Origin: Pseudomonas deceptionensis
GTDB lineage: Bacteria > Pseudomonadota > Gammaproteobacteria > Pseudomonadales > Pseudomonadaceae
Length of the DNA stretch: 64,000 nt
Direction of reading: 5' to 3'
NCBI RefSeq assembly: GCF_900106095.1
Contig: NZ_FNUD01000002.1
Span: 3,679,501 to 3,743,500 of the forward strand
The translations under genes were made by a program, and so were the position numbers. Position 1 is the stretch's first letter. Every line of letters starts with the position of its first letter. Positions 28,191-36,379 of this stretch are shown here, one piece after another. Below the pieces are notes generated by a model that made no database searches, was not told the origin of the DNA, and was given only the letters and a program-made list of their open reading frames with translations.

Positions 28191-29314
28191 GATTCAATCT
28201 CCTTGCGTGCAGCCCGCATGTTCGGGGCAAAGGCCGGTGAACGCGGTTCGGCTGCACGGCTGACGGTGGAAGTGGGGTCTTGCCCTCTTGAGGCGACCAG
28301 ATCGGGCCGGGGCTTAAACGCCGGGCCATCAGGCTGCAGGCCCACGTTGTGCGGCGCCGCAGACTGCACCTTGAGGGGCACGCGGGACTGACCAAGGTCC
28401 GCCAGAATGGAGCGTGTGTAGTTGCGGGTTTCCTTGAACGGGATGCGCTCGACCCACTGGCTGACGCTGATGGTTCCCTGACGCGGATCACCGTTGCTCT
28501 TGAGCCACTGGTCCACACGGGCGGGGCCGGCGTTATAGGCCGCGACCGCCAGCGCCGTGGCGCCGTCATAGCGCTTCAACAGCTTGTCCAGGTATGCCGA
28601 GCCCAGTTGTTTGTTGTACTCGCCATCACGGGTCAGGCGTTGCTCGCTGTACTGCAGGTTCAGCTCCTGGGCCATCTCCCGTGCCGTGCCGGGCATCAAC
28701 TGCATCAGGCCACGGGCACCCTTTGGGGAAACCGCGGCAACCCGCCCGCCCGATTCGTGCACGATGACCTTTTCCACCAGTGCCATTAACCCTGCCGCGC
28801 CTTTGCCGAGGCTGTCGATACCCCGCTGCCAGGTGTTGACGATCGGTGCCAGCAAACTGTCGACCGTCTGCGGCTTCGGCCCGGCGGGCGGCAAGTCATG
28901 ATGCACAGCCCGCACGCTCGCCAGTTGCTTGCCCGCAGGCATGAAGGGCTGGGGAGCCGACGGGCCGCCACACAGCCCGTTCTGGGCTGGCGCAGAGGCA
29001 GGCGCTTTGGGCGCATCGCCCTGGGACAGCTGTTTGACCAGCATGTCGGCGATGCCTGTCTTGCGGTGGCTGGCCAGGGTCTCGGCCAGCGCTTCATCGT
29101 GAAACTCACGCAGGGTGTCGGTCTGGCGACTGCGCAGCGGGCTGCCTTCTGACAGCACGTCACCCGCCTTGCGCATTTGCTTGAGGATCTGCTGCAAGAA
29201 CATCGCTTCGAACTGTTCTGCAGCGTTTTCCAGGCGCGCCTGGCGCGCAACGGCCGGGTCAGAAGACAGCTCCTGAGCCGATTTACGAGAGTGCGAAATA
29301 GGGGTAATGCTCAT
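28187..29314 (-). CDS. flgJ: flagellar rod assembly protein FlgJ with SLT-type transglycosylase domain
   Basis: 375 residues in two parts. Residues ~25-95 are the FlgJ rod-binding domain (AAEQFEAMFLQQILKQMRKAG). Residues ~175-290 are a soluble lytic transglycosylase domain: catalytic E187 in HESGGRVAAVSPKGARGLMQLMPGTA and AVAAYNAGPARVDQWL. Enterobacterial FlgJ instead carries a GH73 glucosaminidase domain. The protein caps the growing rod and opens the peptidoglycan. A Pro/Ala/Gly-rich linker joins the halves. Confidence 0.93.
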   Translation of the reverse strand: MSITPISHSRKSAQELSSDPAVARQARLENAAEQFEAMFLQQILKQMRKAGDVLSEGSPLRSRQTDTLREFHDEALAETLASHRKTGIADMLVKQLSQGDAPKAPASAPAQNGLCGGPSAPQPFMPAGKQLASVRAVHHDLPPAGPKPQTVDSLLAPIVNTWQRGIDSLGKGAAGLMALVEKVIVHESGGRVAAVSPKGARGLMQLMPGTAREMAQELNLQYSEQRLTRDGEYNKQLGSAYLDKLLKRYDGATALAVAAYNAGPARVDQWLKSNGDPRQGTISVSQWVERIPFKETRNYTRSILADLGQSRVPLKVQSAAPHNVGLQPDGPAFKPRPDLVASRGQDPTSTVSRAAEPRSPAFAPNMRAARKEIES

Positions 29315-29326
29315 GGGTATGCGGCC

Positions 29327-30430
29327 TTAAATCACGATCAATTCGGCGTTCAACGCGCCTGCCTGTTCCAGCGCCTGCAAAATGCTCATCACGTCATCGG
29401 GCGTCGCGCCAAGGCTGTTGACCGTCTTGATGATGCTGTCCAGCTCAGCCCCGTCCGGCCAGGCAAACATGGGGTTTCGCTGCTGGCTGACGCCGATGTC
29501 CGAGCGCGGTACAACGGCTGTCTGCCCGCCCGAAAAGGCACCCGGCTGGCTGACTTGCGGGGTTTCGCTGATGGTCACGGTCAGGGTCCCGTGAGCCACT
29601 GCCGCCGCTTTTACCCGTACGCCCTGCCCCACCACCACTGTCCCGGTGCGGCTGTTGAACACCACTTTGGGCCGGGTTCTGCCTTCCTGCACATCCAGGG
29701 TCTCAAGGATCGCCATGTAGCTGATGCGCTGGTTGCCGGAGATCGGCGCCGTCACCGAAACCTTGGTCCCGCTCAGAGCCGTGGCGCTGCCGGAGCCAAA
29801 GCGTGCATTGACAGCCTCGGCAACCCGGCTGGCGGTTTGAAAGCTGGGTTTGCGCAGGTTGAGCATCACATCGCTGCGCTCATTGAAATCGCTGGGGATC
29901 ATGCGCTCGACGGTCCCGCCGTTGGCAATCAGCCCGGTGTTCGAGCTGTTGATTGCAATGCTGGAACCGCTGCGCCCCGAGGCCGTGACACCGCCCACCA
30001 CCAGGGCACCCTGGGCCAGGGCATAGACCTCGCCATCCACGCCCATCAGGGGTGTCATCAGCAATTGCCCGCCACGCAGGCTTTTGGCGTCTCCCAGGGA
30101 AGACACCGTGACGTCCACGGTCTGCCCGGCACTGTAAGACGGCGGGATAGTGGCCGTGACCATCACGGCGGCCACATTTTTCAGCTTGGGGTCGACATTG
30201 GGCGGCAGGTTGATCCCGAACTGCTTGATCAGGTTGGCCACCGATTGGCTGGTGAACTTGACCTGGTTCTTGTCACCGCTGCCGTCGAGCCCTACCACCA
30301 GGCCATAACCAACCACCTGATTGGCACGAATCCCTTCAATGTCCACCAGATCCATCAACGGCGCGGCCTGTGCAGGCAGGGTCAGCAGCAAGGCCCAGAC
30401 CATCAGCCCGAATTTAAAAACGCTTCGCAT
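29327..30430 (-). CDS. flgI: flagellar P-ring protein FlgI (lateral)
   Basis: 367 residues from the ATG at 30430; a GTG at 30448 overlapping flgH is possible. Signal peptide ends LPAQA|APL, then DLVDIEGIRANQVVGYGLVVGLDGSGD, the FlgI hallmark. It forms the periplasmic P ring around the rod. The C-terminal segment ends GALNAELIVI. Confidence 0.94.
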   Translation of the reverse strand: MRSVFKFGLMVWALLLTLPAQAAPLMDLVDIEGIRANQVVGYGLVVGLDGSGDKNQVKFTSQSVANLIKQFGINLPPNVDPKLKNVAAVMVTATIPPSYSAGQTVDVTVSSLGDAKSLRGGQLLMTPLMGVDGEVYALAQGALVVGGVTASGRSGSSIAINSSNTGLIANGGTVERMIPSDFNERSDVMLNLRKPSFQTASRVAEAVNARFGSGSATALSGTKVSVTAPISGNQRISYMAILETLDVQEGRTRPKVVFNSRTGTVVVGQGVRVKAAAVAHGTLTVTISETPQVSQPGAFSGGQTAVVPRSDIGVSQQRNPMFAWPDGAELDSIIKTVNSLGATPDDVMSILQALEQAGALNAELIVI

Positions 30431-30444
30431 AAAAAACTGTCCAC

Positions 30445-31107
30445 TCACATCGGAAACAGGGGGCTGGCGAAAAACCGCGTCAGCCAGCCTGCAGAGTTGC
30501 TGTCATTGAGCACACCACGCCCCGCATAGGAAATACGGGCATTGGCCACGCTCTGGGAAGACACCTGGTTGTAGCGGTTGATGTCATCCATGCGCACCAG
30601 CCCTGCCAGGCGGATAAATTCGTCACCCTGATTCAGCCGCAGTGCCTTTTCGCCCTTCACAAACAAGGTGCCGTTAGGCAGAACCTTGTGCACGGTCACC
30701 GCAATCGAACCGCGCAGGGTGTTTTGCTGCGAGCTGTTGGCCGAGCCGGAAAAATCGCGACCGGCGCCTATTTTGGTTTCCAGCTGGGGAACGGCCTTGC
30801 CCAAAATGGTCGGTGCGTCGATGCCAACTCCGGACTTCTTGCCGAAGCTGGTGCCCGCACTTTTGCTCGACTGGGTCGACTCATCGAGGACGATGGTCAG
30901 GATGTCGCCCACCCGCACCGCGCGTTTGTCCTGGTAGAGCGAGCCGCCGTAACCTTGGCGGTACAAGCCGCCGCTGGTGGTGGGCGGCACGCTGTAGTCC
31001 AGAGGCAGCGGTTCAAAAGCGCTGGAGTCTTCGTCAGGCAACATTTCAGAAAAGCTCTGGCAACCCGTAAGCACCAGCGCCAGAGACAGCAGGATGAAAT
31101 TACGCAT
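30445..31107 (-). CDS. flgH: flagellar L-ring lipoprotein FlgH (lateral)
   Basis: 220 residues. Lipobox LALVLTG-C16 marks an outer-membrane lipoprotein. Typical motifs: GSLYQDKRAVRVGDILTIVLDE, then LRGSIAVTVHKVLPNGTLFVKGEKALRLNQG and IRLAGLVRMDDINRYNQVSSQSVANARISYAGRG. It forms the L ring with FlgI. Confidence 0.95.
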   Translation of the reverse strand: MRNFILLSLALVLTGCQSFSEMLPDEDSSAFEPLPLDYSVPPTTSGGLYRQGYGGSLYQDKRAVRVGDILTIVLDESTQSSKSAGTSFGKKSGVGIDAPTILGKAVPQLETKIGAGRDFSGSANSSQQNTLRGSIAVTVHKVLPNGTLFVKGEKALRLNQGDEFIRLAGLVRMDDINRYNQVSSQSVANARISYAGRGVLNDSNSAGWLTRFFASPLFPM

Positions 31108-31115
31108 TGACCTGC

Positions 31116-31901
31116 TCAGACCGTTTGATTGAGGAACTGCAACATACCGGACGAGGCGTCCAGTACCTTGGCGTTGGCTTCATAGGCACGCTGGATGGCC
31201 ATCATCGAGACCATGGCTTCAACCACTTCGACGTTGGAACCTTCCAACTGGCCCTGCTTGATCACGCCCAGGCCATCCTCGCCTGCGATGCCTTCCACCG
31301 GCATGCCGCTGGCCACGGTTTCCTGATACAGGTTGCCGCCCAGGGCCTGCAAGCCTGCCGGGTTGGCAAAGTTGACCAGGGTGATTTGCCCCAGCTGCAC
31401 CGGCTCGGTACCGCCCGGCAGGACCGCCGTGACAATGCCGTCGGTGCCCACCATGAAATTTTTATGGCCCACCGGCAGCTGGATCGCCGGCGTCAAAGGC
31501 AGGCCCTGGGTGTTGACCAGCATGCCTTCGGCATTGAGCTGCAACTGCCCGCTCTCGGTGTAGTAAGTCTCACCATTCGGGGCTTCGATCTGGAAGAAAC
31601 CCGGACCACTTATCGCCAGGTCCATCGGCTGGCCAGTGGTCTGGATATTGCCTTCGGTGAAGACCTTTTGCGTGCCCACTACCCGCACGCCGCTGCCCAG
31701 CTGAATGCCCGAAGGCACGGTGTTGACTTCATCCGCCTGGGCACCCGGCGGTACTTCGGTGGTGTAGAACAAGTCTTCAAACACCACGCGGTCACTTTTG
31801 AAGCCGACGGTGTTGACGTTGGCCAGGTTGTTGGCCACGGTAGCCATCGCTTTGTCTTGCGCAGCGAGGCCGGTCTTGCTGATCCAGAGTGCAGAGCTCA
31901 T
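31116..31901 (-). CDS. flgG: flagellar distal rod protein FlgG (lateral)
   Basis: 261 residues, standard length. It begins SSALWISKTGLAAQDKAMATVANNLANVNTVGFKSDR and ends SNVEVVEAMVSMMAIQRAYEANAKVL. The distinctive internal FTEGNIQTTGQPMDLAISGPGFFQ is present. Builds the distal rod. Confidence 0.96.
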   Translation of the reverse strand: MSSALWISKTGLAAQDKAMATVANNLANVNTVGFKSDRVVFEDLFYTTEVPPGAQADEVNTVPSGIQLGSGVRVVGTQKVFTEGNIQTTGQPMDLAISGPGFFQIEAPNGETYYTESGQLQLNAEGMLVNTQGLPLTPAIQLPVGHKNFMVGTDGIVTAVLPGGTEPVQLGQITLVNFANPAGLQALGGNLYQETVASGMPVEGIAGEDGLGVIKQGQLEGSNVEVVEAMVSMMAIQRAYEANAKVLDASSGMLQFLNQTV

Positions 31902-31921
31902 GTGTTAATTCCTGTCGGGCA

Positions 31922-32650
31922 TCAATTGCCGCGAATCATGCTGTTACCGGCCGTGGACAACTCCTCGGCTGCTTTCATCATCTTGACCTGGGTCTCGAAC
32001 AACCGGCTCAGGCTCATGGTCCCCACCAGCTCGTCGATGGCCGTGACATTGCTGGCCTCCAGAAAACCTGCGGCCAGTTGCACGTTTTCATCCGCAGCAG
32101 CAGGGGCGCCATCACGGGTGACCAGCAACCCGCGGTTGTCCTTGCTCAATTGCCCGGCAGGCACGTCCACCCGCTTGATTTGATCGACTTCAACCATCGC
32201 CACCTCGCCACGGGGCAGCACGGAGATACGCCCATCGGCGGCAATACGGATTGAGTCGAATTCGGGCAGCACAATCGGCCCGCCCCCGCCCAGTACCGCG
32301 CGACCATTGATCGTCAACTGCATGTCGGCATCCACCTGCAGGCTGCCGTGGCGGGTATAGGCTTCGCCGTCGGCGCCTTGCACTGCGATCAGGCCGGGGC
32401 CCTTGATCGCAAAGTCCATGTCGCGACCGGTCGCCATCAACGCTCCGGGCGCAAGGTTGACGCCATTGCCTTGAGACAGCGCCAGGTGCCGGCTGTCGTA
32501 GCCGTAACCCTCAACCTTCACACTGACAGCCTGCTCAAGATCGCTGCGAAAGCCCGGCGTGTTGACGTTGGCCAGGTTGTTGGAGCGCACGGCCAGGGAA
32601 CTCATTGTGCGGCTGGCGGCGTTCATTGCCGTGTATGCCAAACGATCCAT
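31922..32650 (-). CDS. flgF: flagellar proximal rod protein FlgF (lateral)
   Basis: 242 residues. N-terminus MDRLAYTAMNAASRTMSSLAVRSNNLANVNTPGFRSD and C-terminal ASNVTAIDELVGTMSLSRLFETQVKMM are rod-family features. GRDMDFAIKGPGLIAVQ marks FlgF. It is part of the proximal rod and lies 9 bases after flgE. Confidence 0.95.
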   Translation of the reverse strand: MDRLAYTAMNAASRTMSSLAVRSNNLANVNTPGFRSDLEQAVSVKVEGYGYDSRHLALSQGNGVNLAPGALMATGRDMDFAIKGPGLIAVQGADGEAYTRHGSLQVDADMQLTINGRAVLGGGGPIVLPEFDSIRIAADGRISVLPRGEVAMVEVDQIKRVDVPAGQLSKDNRGLLVTRDGAPAAADENVQLAAGFLEASNVTAIDELVGTMSLSRLFETQVKMMKAAEELSTAGNSMIRGN

Positions 32651-32659
32651 GGGTCAGCC

Positions 32660-33847
32660 TCAGATGGAGTTGAAGAGCACTTGGGTCAGCTCTTTGTTGG
32701 TCGACAGCACCTTGCTGTTGGCCTGGTAGTTACGCTGGCCTTCCATCAGGCCCACCAGTTGCTGGGTCATGTCGACGTTTGAGTTTTCCAGCGCGCCAGC
32801 TGTCAGGTCGCCGAACAAACCGCTGCCCGGGGTTCCGATCAGCGGGTTGCCCGACTCGCCCGTGGCGCTCCAGTGGGTGGCGTTTTCATTTTTAAGCCCG
32901 TTGAGGTTGGCAAACCCGGCCAGTACCACCTGCCCTTGCAACATGCGCTCGCCATTGCTGTAGGTGGCGAAGACCTTGCCATCCTTCTCTATCGTGACCC
33001 CGGTATTTTCCCCGGCGGCATAGCCGTTGGGGTTGTTCCTGGTGACCACGAAGGCCGAAGCGCTCTGGGTGCTGCCGGTGTAGTCGACATTGATGCTCAT
33101 CGCATCCACACCCGGTAGAGGAAACCCGACGTTGACCGGCGCCAGCGGTGTTACAAGCTGGCCGCGAGTGTCAAATGTCATCGCGACCGGGCCGGCCACT
33201 TGGGTGTTGTCGACGGCGTAATAGGCGGCCCAGGTGTTGTCCCCGGTCTTGACGAAATACTGGGTCAGCGAGTGCTGCTTGCCCTGGGAGTCGTACACCG
33301 GTGTGGTCTGGGTGTCGGTGTACGTGTTGAGGTTGGCAGGATCAAACGGCGTGACGGTGACCGCAGGCTTGCTGGCATCCAGGTTGGTGGCAAAATCAAT
33401 CGTGCCCGTGGCCTTGGCCGGCAGGTTGCCGTTTTGCAGGCGCAGATCCGACACCGTACCCACTTGCAGATTACCCGCCGCATCAACCGGATAACCCTGC
33501 AGGTATTGCCCGCTGGCATCGACCAGGTAGTTTTCGCGGTCTTTGCCAAAAGCACCGGCGCGGGTGTAGTTGATGTCGCCGCTGGAGGTGCGGGTAACGA
33601 AAAAACCGCCTTCGGAAATCGCCAGGTTAAGGTTGTTGCCCGTACCGAAGTGCGAACCGCCCTGGCTCATGCTCTGGGTCTGGCCCAGCACACTGACACC
33701 CATGGCCTGGGTCCCGGAATACAAGCTGCCAAATTCGGTACGTGACGACTTGAAGCCCACGGTGCCGGCGTTGGCGATGTTGTTACTGATGGTGTTGAGT
33801 TGGTTGGACACGGCGTTCAGACCGGTCAGGGCAATATTGAAACTCAT
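32660..33847 (-). CDS. flgE: flagellar hook protein FlgE (lateral)
   Basis: 395 residues. N-terminus MSFNIALTGLNAVSNQLNTISNNIANAGTVGFKSSR and C-terminus ENSNVDMTQQLVGLMEGQRNYQANSKVLSTNKELTQVLFNSI are the hook signatures. The Ser/Thr-rich middle is the exposed hook domain. It builds the universal-joint hook. Overlaps flgD by 4 bases. Confidence 0.96.
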   Translation of the reverse strand: MSFNIALTGLNAVSNQLNTISNNIANAGTVGFKSSRTEFGSLYSGTQAMGVSVLGQTQSMSQGGSHFGTGNNLNLAISEGGFFVTRTSSGDINYTRAGAFGKDRENYLVDASGQYLQGYPVDAAGNLQVGTVSDLRLQNGNLPAKATGTIDFATNLDASKPAVTVTPFDPANLNTYTDTQTTPVYDSQGKQHSLTQYFVKTGDNTWAAYYAVDNTQVAGPVAMTFDTRGQLVTPLAPVNVGFPLPGVDAMSINVDYTGSTQSASAFVVTRNNPNGYAAGENTGVTIEKDGKVFATYSNGERMLQGQVVLAGFANLNGLKNENATHWSATGESGNPLIGTPGSGLFGDLTAGALENSNVDMTQQLVGLMEGQRNYQANSKVLSTNKELTQVLFNSI

Positions 33848-34569
33848 GGGCGCAGGCCTTGTGAAAATTGACTGAGGGAACGTTGAAACGGGTTAAGGCC
33901 AGCGGGCCCGCCCAGACCCGAAAGCAGTGAGGCTTCACTGAACTCGGTAATTTTGTAGAACGGCACTTCCCCGACCCCGTCCAGTGAAAGCACCGGACCA
34001 TCGCTGCCAAGGCGTACGCTGTTGACCTTGCTCTTGACTTCAACCCCCAGGGTTTCACCGCTGGAAGATTTGACTTCAATGTCGTATTTGCCCGGTGGCA
34101 GGCCCAGGGCAACAGGGTCTATCTCAAAAGCAACGCGGCCCGGCTCGCTCGGTGGCAGGGGGATCTCGGTTTTAACCCCGTTGGCATCGGTCAGGATCAC
34201 GGTCAGATCCGAGGCGCTGTGCTCCAGCTTCACCTCGCCCTGCACCGGTTTGTCCTTGAGGTCCAGTTGATCGACGCTGACCTTGACGACCTGGCCCACG
34301 AGCGTGGACGCACTCAGGTACTGCAGATTTTCCAGCAGCACCATGTTGTTTTCTGTCAGAAGCGCCATTTTTTCCATGCTCTGAACTTGAGACATGGTGG
34401 CGAACTGGCTGAGGAATTCGCTGCTGTCCACCGGCTTGGTAGGGTCCTGGTTCTTGATTTGCGCAACCATCAACTGAATGAAGGTGTTTTGCATGTCAGC
34501 CCCATTGGATCTGGGCCCGCCTTGCCCAACGCCGTTCAGGTTGTTGCCATCGTTATTGACCGCGCTCAT
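33844..34569 (-). CDS. flgD: flagellar hook cap protein FlgD (lateral)
   Basis: 241 residues. The N-terminal region has the FlgD motif FIQLMVAQIKNQDPTKPVDSSEFLSQFATMSQVQSMEKM. The C-terminal half is the hook-cap beta domain with PLPPSEPGRVAFEID. Scaffold for hook polymerisation, later replaced by FlgK. Overlaps flgC by one base and flgE by 4 bases. Confidence 0.95.
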   Translation of the reverse strand: MSAVNNDGNNLNGVGQGGPRSNGADMQNTFIQLMVAQIKNQDPTKPVDSSEFLSQFATMSQVQSMEKMALLTENNMVLLENLQYLSASTLVGQVVKVSVDQLDLKDKPVQGEVKLEHSASDLTVILTDANGVKTEIPLPPSEPGRVAFEIDPVALGLPPGKYDIEVKSSSGETLGVEVKSKVNSVRLGSDGPVLSLDGVGEVPFYKITEFSEASLLSGLGGPAGLNPFQRSLSQFSQGLRP

Positions 34570-34997
34570 TACGCCTCTCCCAGTTTGAGCAAGCCCTGCT
34601 GCATGCTCTTGATGCGGTTCAGGACTTCAACACCGGTTTCAAAACTGCGAGTGGCAGACATCATGTCGGTCATCTCTTCGATCTCGTTGATATCGGGATA
34701 AAACACCGAGCCGGTGCGGTCCGCGAGTGGATGGTCGGGCTCATAGCGTTTTTTCGCTTCGCGACCGGAAACCACGACATCCATGACCTGGACATGGGCG
34801 CCGCCCATGCCGGCGCCCCGGGTCAACTGGTTGTTTTCATACATGGCGGCAAACACCGGTTTGCGCGCCTGATACACATCCTTGGCACTGCCGGCAGCCG
34901 AATCCGTGTTGGCCAGATTGCTGGCCACGGTGTTCAGGCGAACGGTCTGCGCGTTCATCGCCGAGCCGGCAATCTTGTAGATAGAATCAAAAGCCAT
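34569..34997 (-). CDS. flgC: flagellar proximal rod protein FlgC (lateral)
   Basis: 142 residues. MAFDSIYKIAGSAMNAQTVRLNTVASNLANTDSAAG at the N-terminus and NEIEEMTDMMSATRSFETGVEVLNRIKSMQQGLLKLG at the C-terminus. Also contains VVVSGREAKKRYEPDHPLAD, characteristic of FlgC. Forms the proximal rod with FlgB and FlgF. Confidence 0.95.
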   Translation of the reverse strand: MAFDSIYKIAGSAMNAQTVRLNTVASNLANTDSAAGSAKDVYQARKPVFAAMYENNQLTRGAGMGGAHVQVMDVVVSGREAKKRYEPDHPLADRTGSVFYPDINEIEEMTDMMSATRSFETGVEVLNRIKSMQQGLLKLGEA

Positions 34998-35002
34998 AAT
35001 GA

Positions 35003-35359
35003 TCAGCGTCCTTCGATGGCCTGCTTGAGGCCTCGAAATTTCATGTTGAGAAAGGTCAGGCTGGTTTGGAAATCAGATGTGCTTTTGGCGAAGGCCGCCT
35101 GCTCTACGCTCAACTCGACGGTGTTACCGTCCTGGGCAGCCTGGGCGGGCATGCGGTACTGCAAGCGGGCCTGGGCGCTCTCGCCAAACTGCGGCGCGGA
35201 AGCGCGGCGGCTCATTTCGGCGGCGAAGTCCAGATCACGGGCCTGGTACCCCGGGGTATCTTCGTTGGCCAGGTTGGCCGCCAGAATTTCGGTACGCTTC
35301 ATATGCAGCCCGAGGGCCCGCATATGCACACCGAGTGCGTCATCTATCCTTATACTCAT
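35003..35359 (-). CDS. flgB: flagellar proximal rod protein FlgB (lateral)
   Basis: 118 residues from the ATG at 35359 (MSIRIDDALGVHMRAL), with AAGG 6 bases upstream. A longer frame to 35431 would overlap the sigma54 promoter. Rod motif RTEILAANLANEDTPGYQARDLDF and C-terminal DFQTSLTFLNMKFRGLKQAIEGR are visible. First gene of the flgBCDEFGHIJKL-lafW operon. Confidence 0.94.
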   Translation of the reverse strand: MSIRIDDALGVHMRALGLHMKRTEILAANLANEDTPGYQARDLDFAAEMSRRASAPQFGESAQARLQYRMPAQAAQDGNTVELSVEQAAFAKSTSDFQTSLTFLNMKFRGLKQAIEGR

Positions 35360-35400
35360 TGCCTTGCACCATTGATCGAAGTTGAGCTCACGACCCTTGA

Positions 35401-35418
35401 TTGCAGAAAGCGTGCCCA
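35401..35418 (-). promoter_or_regulatory. sigma54 (RpoN) promoter of the flgB operon
   Basis: Minus-strand TGGGCACGCTTTCTGCAA carries the invariant -24 GG and -12 GC exactly 10 bases apart and matches TGGCACG-N4-TTGC except for one T in the -12 element and one extra G. It lies about 40 bases before the flgB ATG. It fits activation by LafK encoded in the same cluster. Confidence 0.75.
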
Positions 35419-35460
35419 CTTCAAAAAACAACTATAACCACCTGATTTATAAGTAATTTT

Positions 35461-36270
35461 ATGAAATCAAAAGTGTTAGAAACGGCCGTACCTCTTCCGC
35501 TTTTTTCGCGCCTGACGCGACGATGGGGAAGCGCTGTTTCCCCATCCGGACGGTTCAGCGTGCTGCTGCTGGCGCTGGCCTGCACAGGCGCCATGGCGCA
35601 AGAGCCCCTTGACCGGCAAATCGACCAGACGGTGCGCGACTACTTCACCGGGCAACTGGCAGATAAAACCGTTACCGAGGGCTGGCAAGGCGCGCGTTTC
35701 ACACAAAAGATCTTTGCCCTGCCCGAACATTCGCCAGCCGGGCCGTGCTCGCAACCGCTGCAAGTCCAGGGAACAGAACCCGCTTGGCCAGGCTATGGCC
35801 GCCTGCGCCTGACGCTGGCCTGCCCTGACCAGCCGCAGTGGTCCGTGCAGGTAACCGCCCAGGCCACGGTCTTTACCCGGGCCGTTGTGGCCGCAAAGGT
35901 GCTGGAACGCGGGCAACTGATCTCTCCCGCCATGCTCGCGTACCAGGAAGTCGCCCTGAGCCGACAGAGCCGCGGGCTGTTCAGTCATATAGAAGAAGTG
36001 GCCGGTCTCAGCGCCAAGCGTCGAACCCGCAGCCAACAGATGTTGACCCGGGACATGCTGGTATCGCCCTGGCTGGTGCGCCGCGGGGAACGCGTCACGG
36101 TGACCGCCAACCACGGCGACATTCACGCCAGCACTGAAGGCGAGGCTCTGCAGGATGGGCGCAAAGGCATGGTGATCCGGGTGAGGAACGCCGCCAGCGG
36201 CAAAGTCATCGAAGCCAAGGTCACCGCTGCCGGGGCTGTAAGCAGTACATTTCAGCGCTCGGACAAATAA
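35461..36270 (+). CDS. flgA: flagellar P-ring chaperone FlgA (lateral)
   Basis: 269 residues: N-terminal signal peptide ending GAMA|QEP, a pilin-like N-domain, then the SAF domain with VVAAKVLERGQLISPAMLAYQEVALS. C-terminus KGMVIRVRNAASGKVIEAKVTAAG is the FlgA hallmark. Helps FlgI assemble the P ring in the periplasm. Divergent from flgB with 101 bases between. In E. coli Flag-2 the homologue is grouped with lfgNM; here it stands alone. Confidence 0.92.
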   Translation: MKSKVLETAVPLPLFSRLTRRWGSAVSPSGRFSVLLLALACTGAMAQEPLDRQIDQTVRDYFTGQLADKTVTEGWQGARFTQKIFALPEHSPAGPCSQPLQVQGTEPAWPGYGRLRLTLACPDQPQWSVQVTAQATVFTRAVVAAKVLERGQLISPAMLAYQEVALSRQSRGLFSHIEEVAGLSAKRRTRSQQMLTRDMLVSPWLVRRGERVTVTANHGDIHASTEGEALQDGRKGMVIRVRNAASGKVIEAKVTAAGAVSSTFQRSDK

Positions 36271-36284
36271 TTTGCATCGGTGGC

Positions 36285-36310
36285 TTAAGCGGGTCGATTC
36301 AAGGGTCGCC
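36285..36310 (+). promoter_or_regulatory. candidate sigma28 (LafS) promoter of lafA
   Basis: TTAAG (36285-36289), 15 bases, then GTCGCC (36305-36310), about 70 bases before the flagellin ATG. The same two boxes with the same 15-base spacer occur upstream of flgM. TAA(A/G)-N15 followed by a G.CG-type -10 fits a flagellar sigma28 promoter, although the -10 differs from GCCGATAA. Confidence 0.6.
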
Positions 36311-36379
36311 CTTTGAGTGGCAGCGGGCAGGACAACATCCTCCGCACTCCACACTCAATCAGAATCAGGAATACCGATC

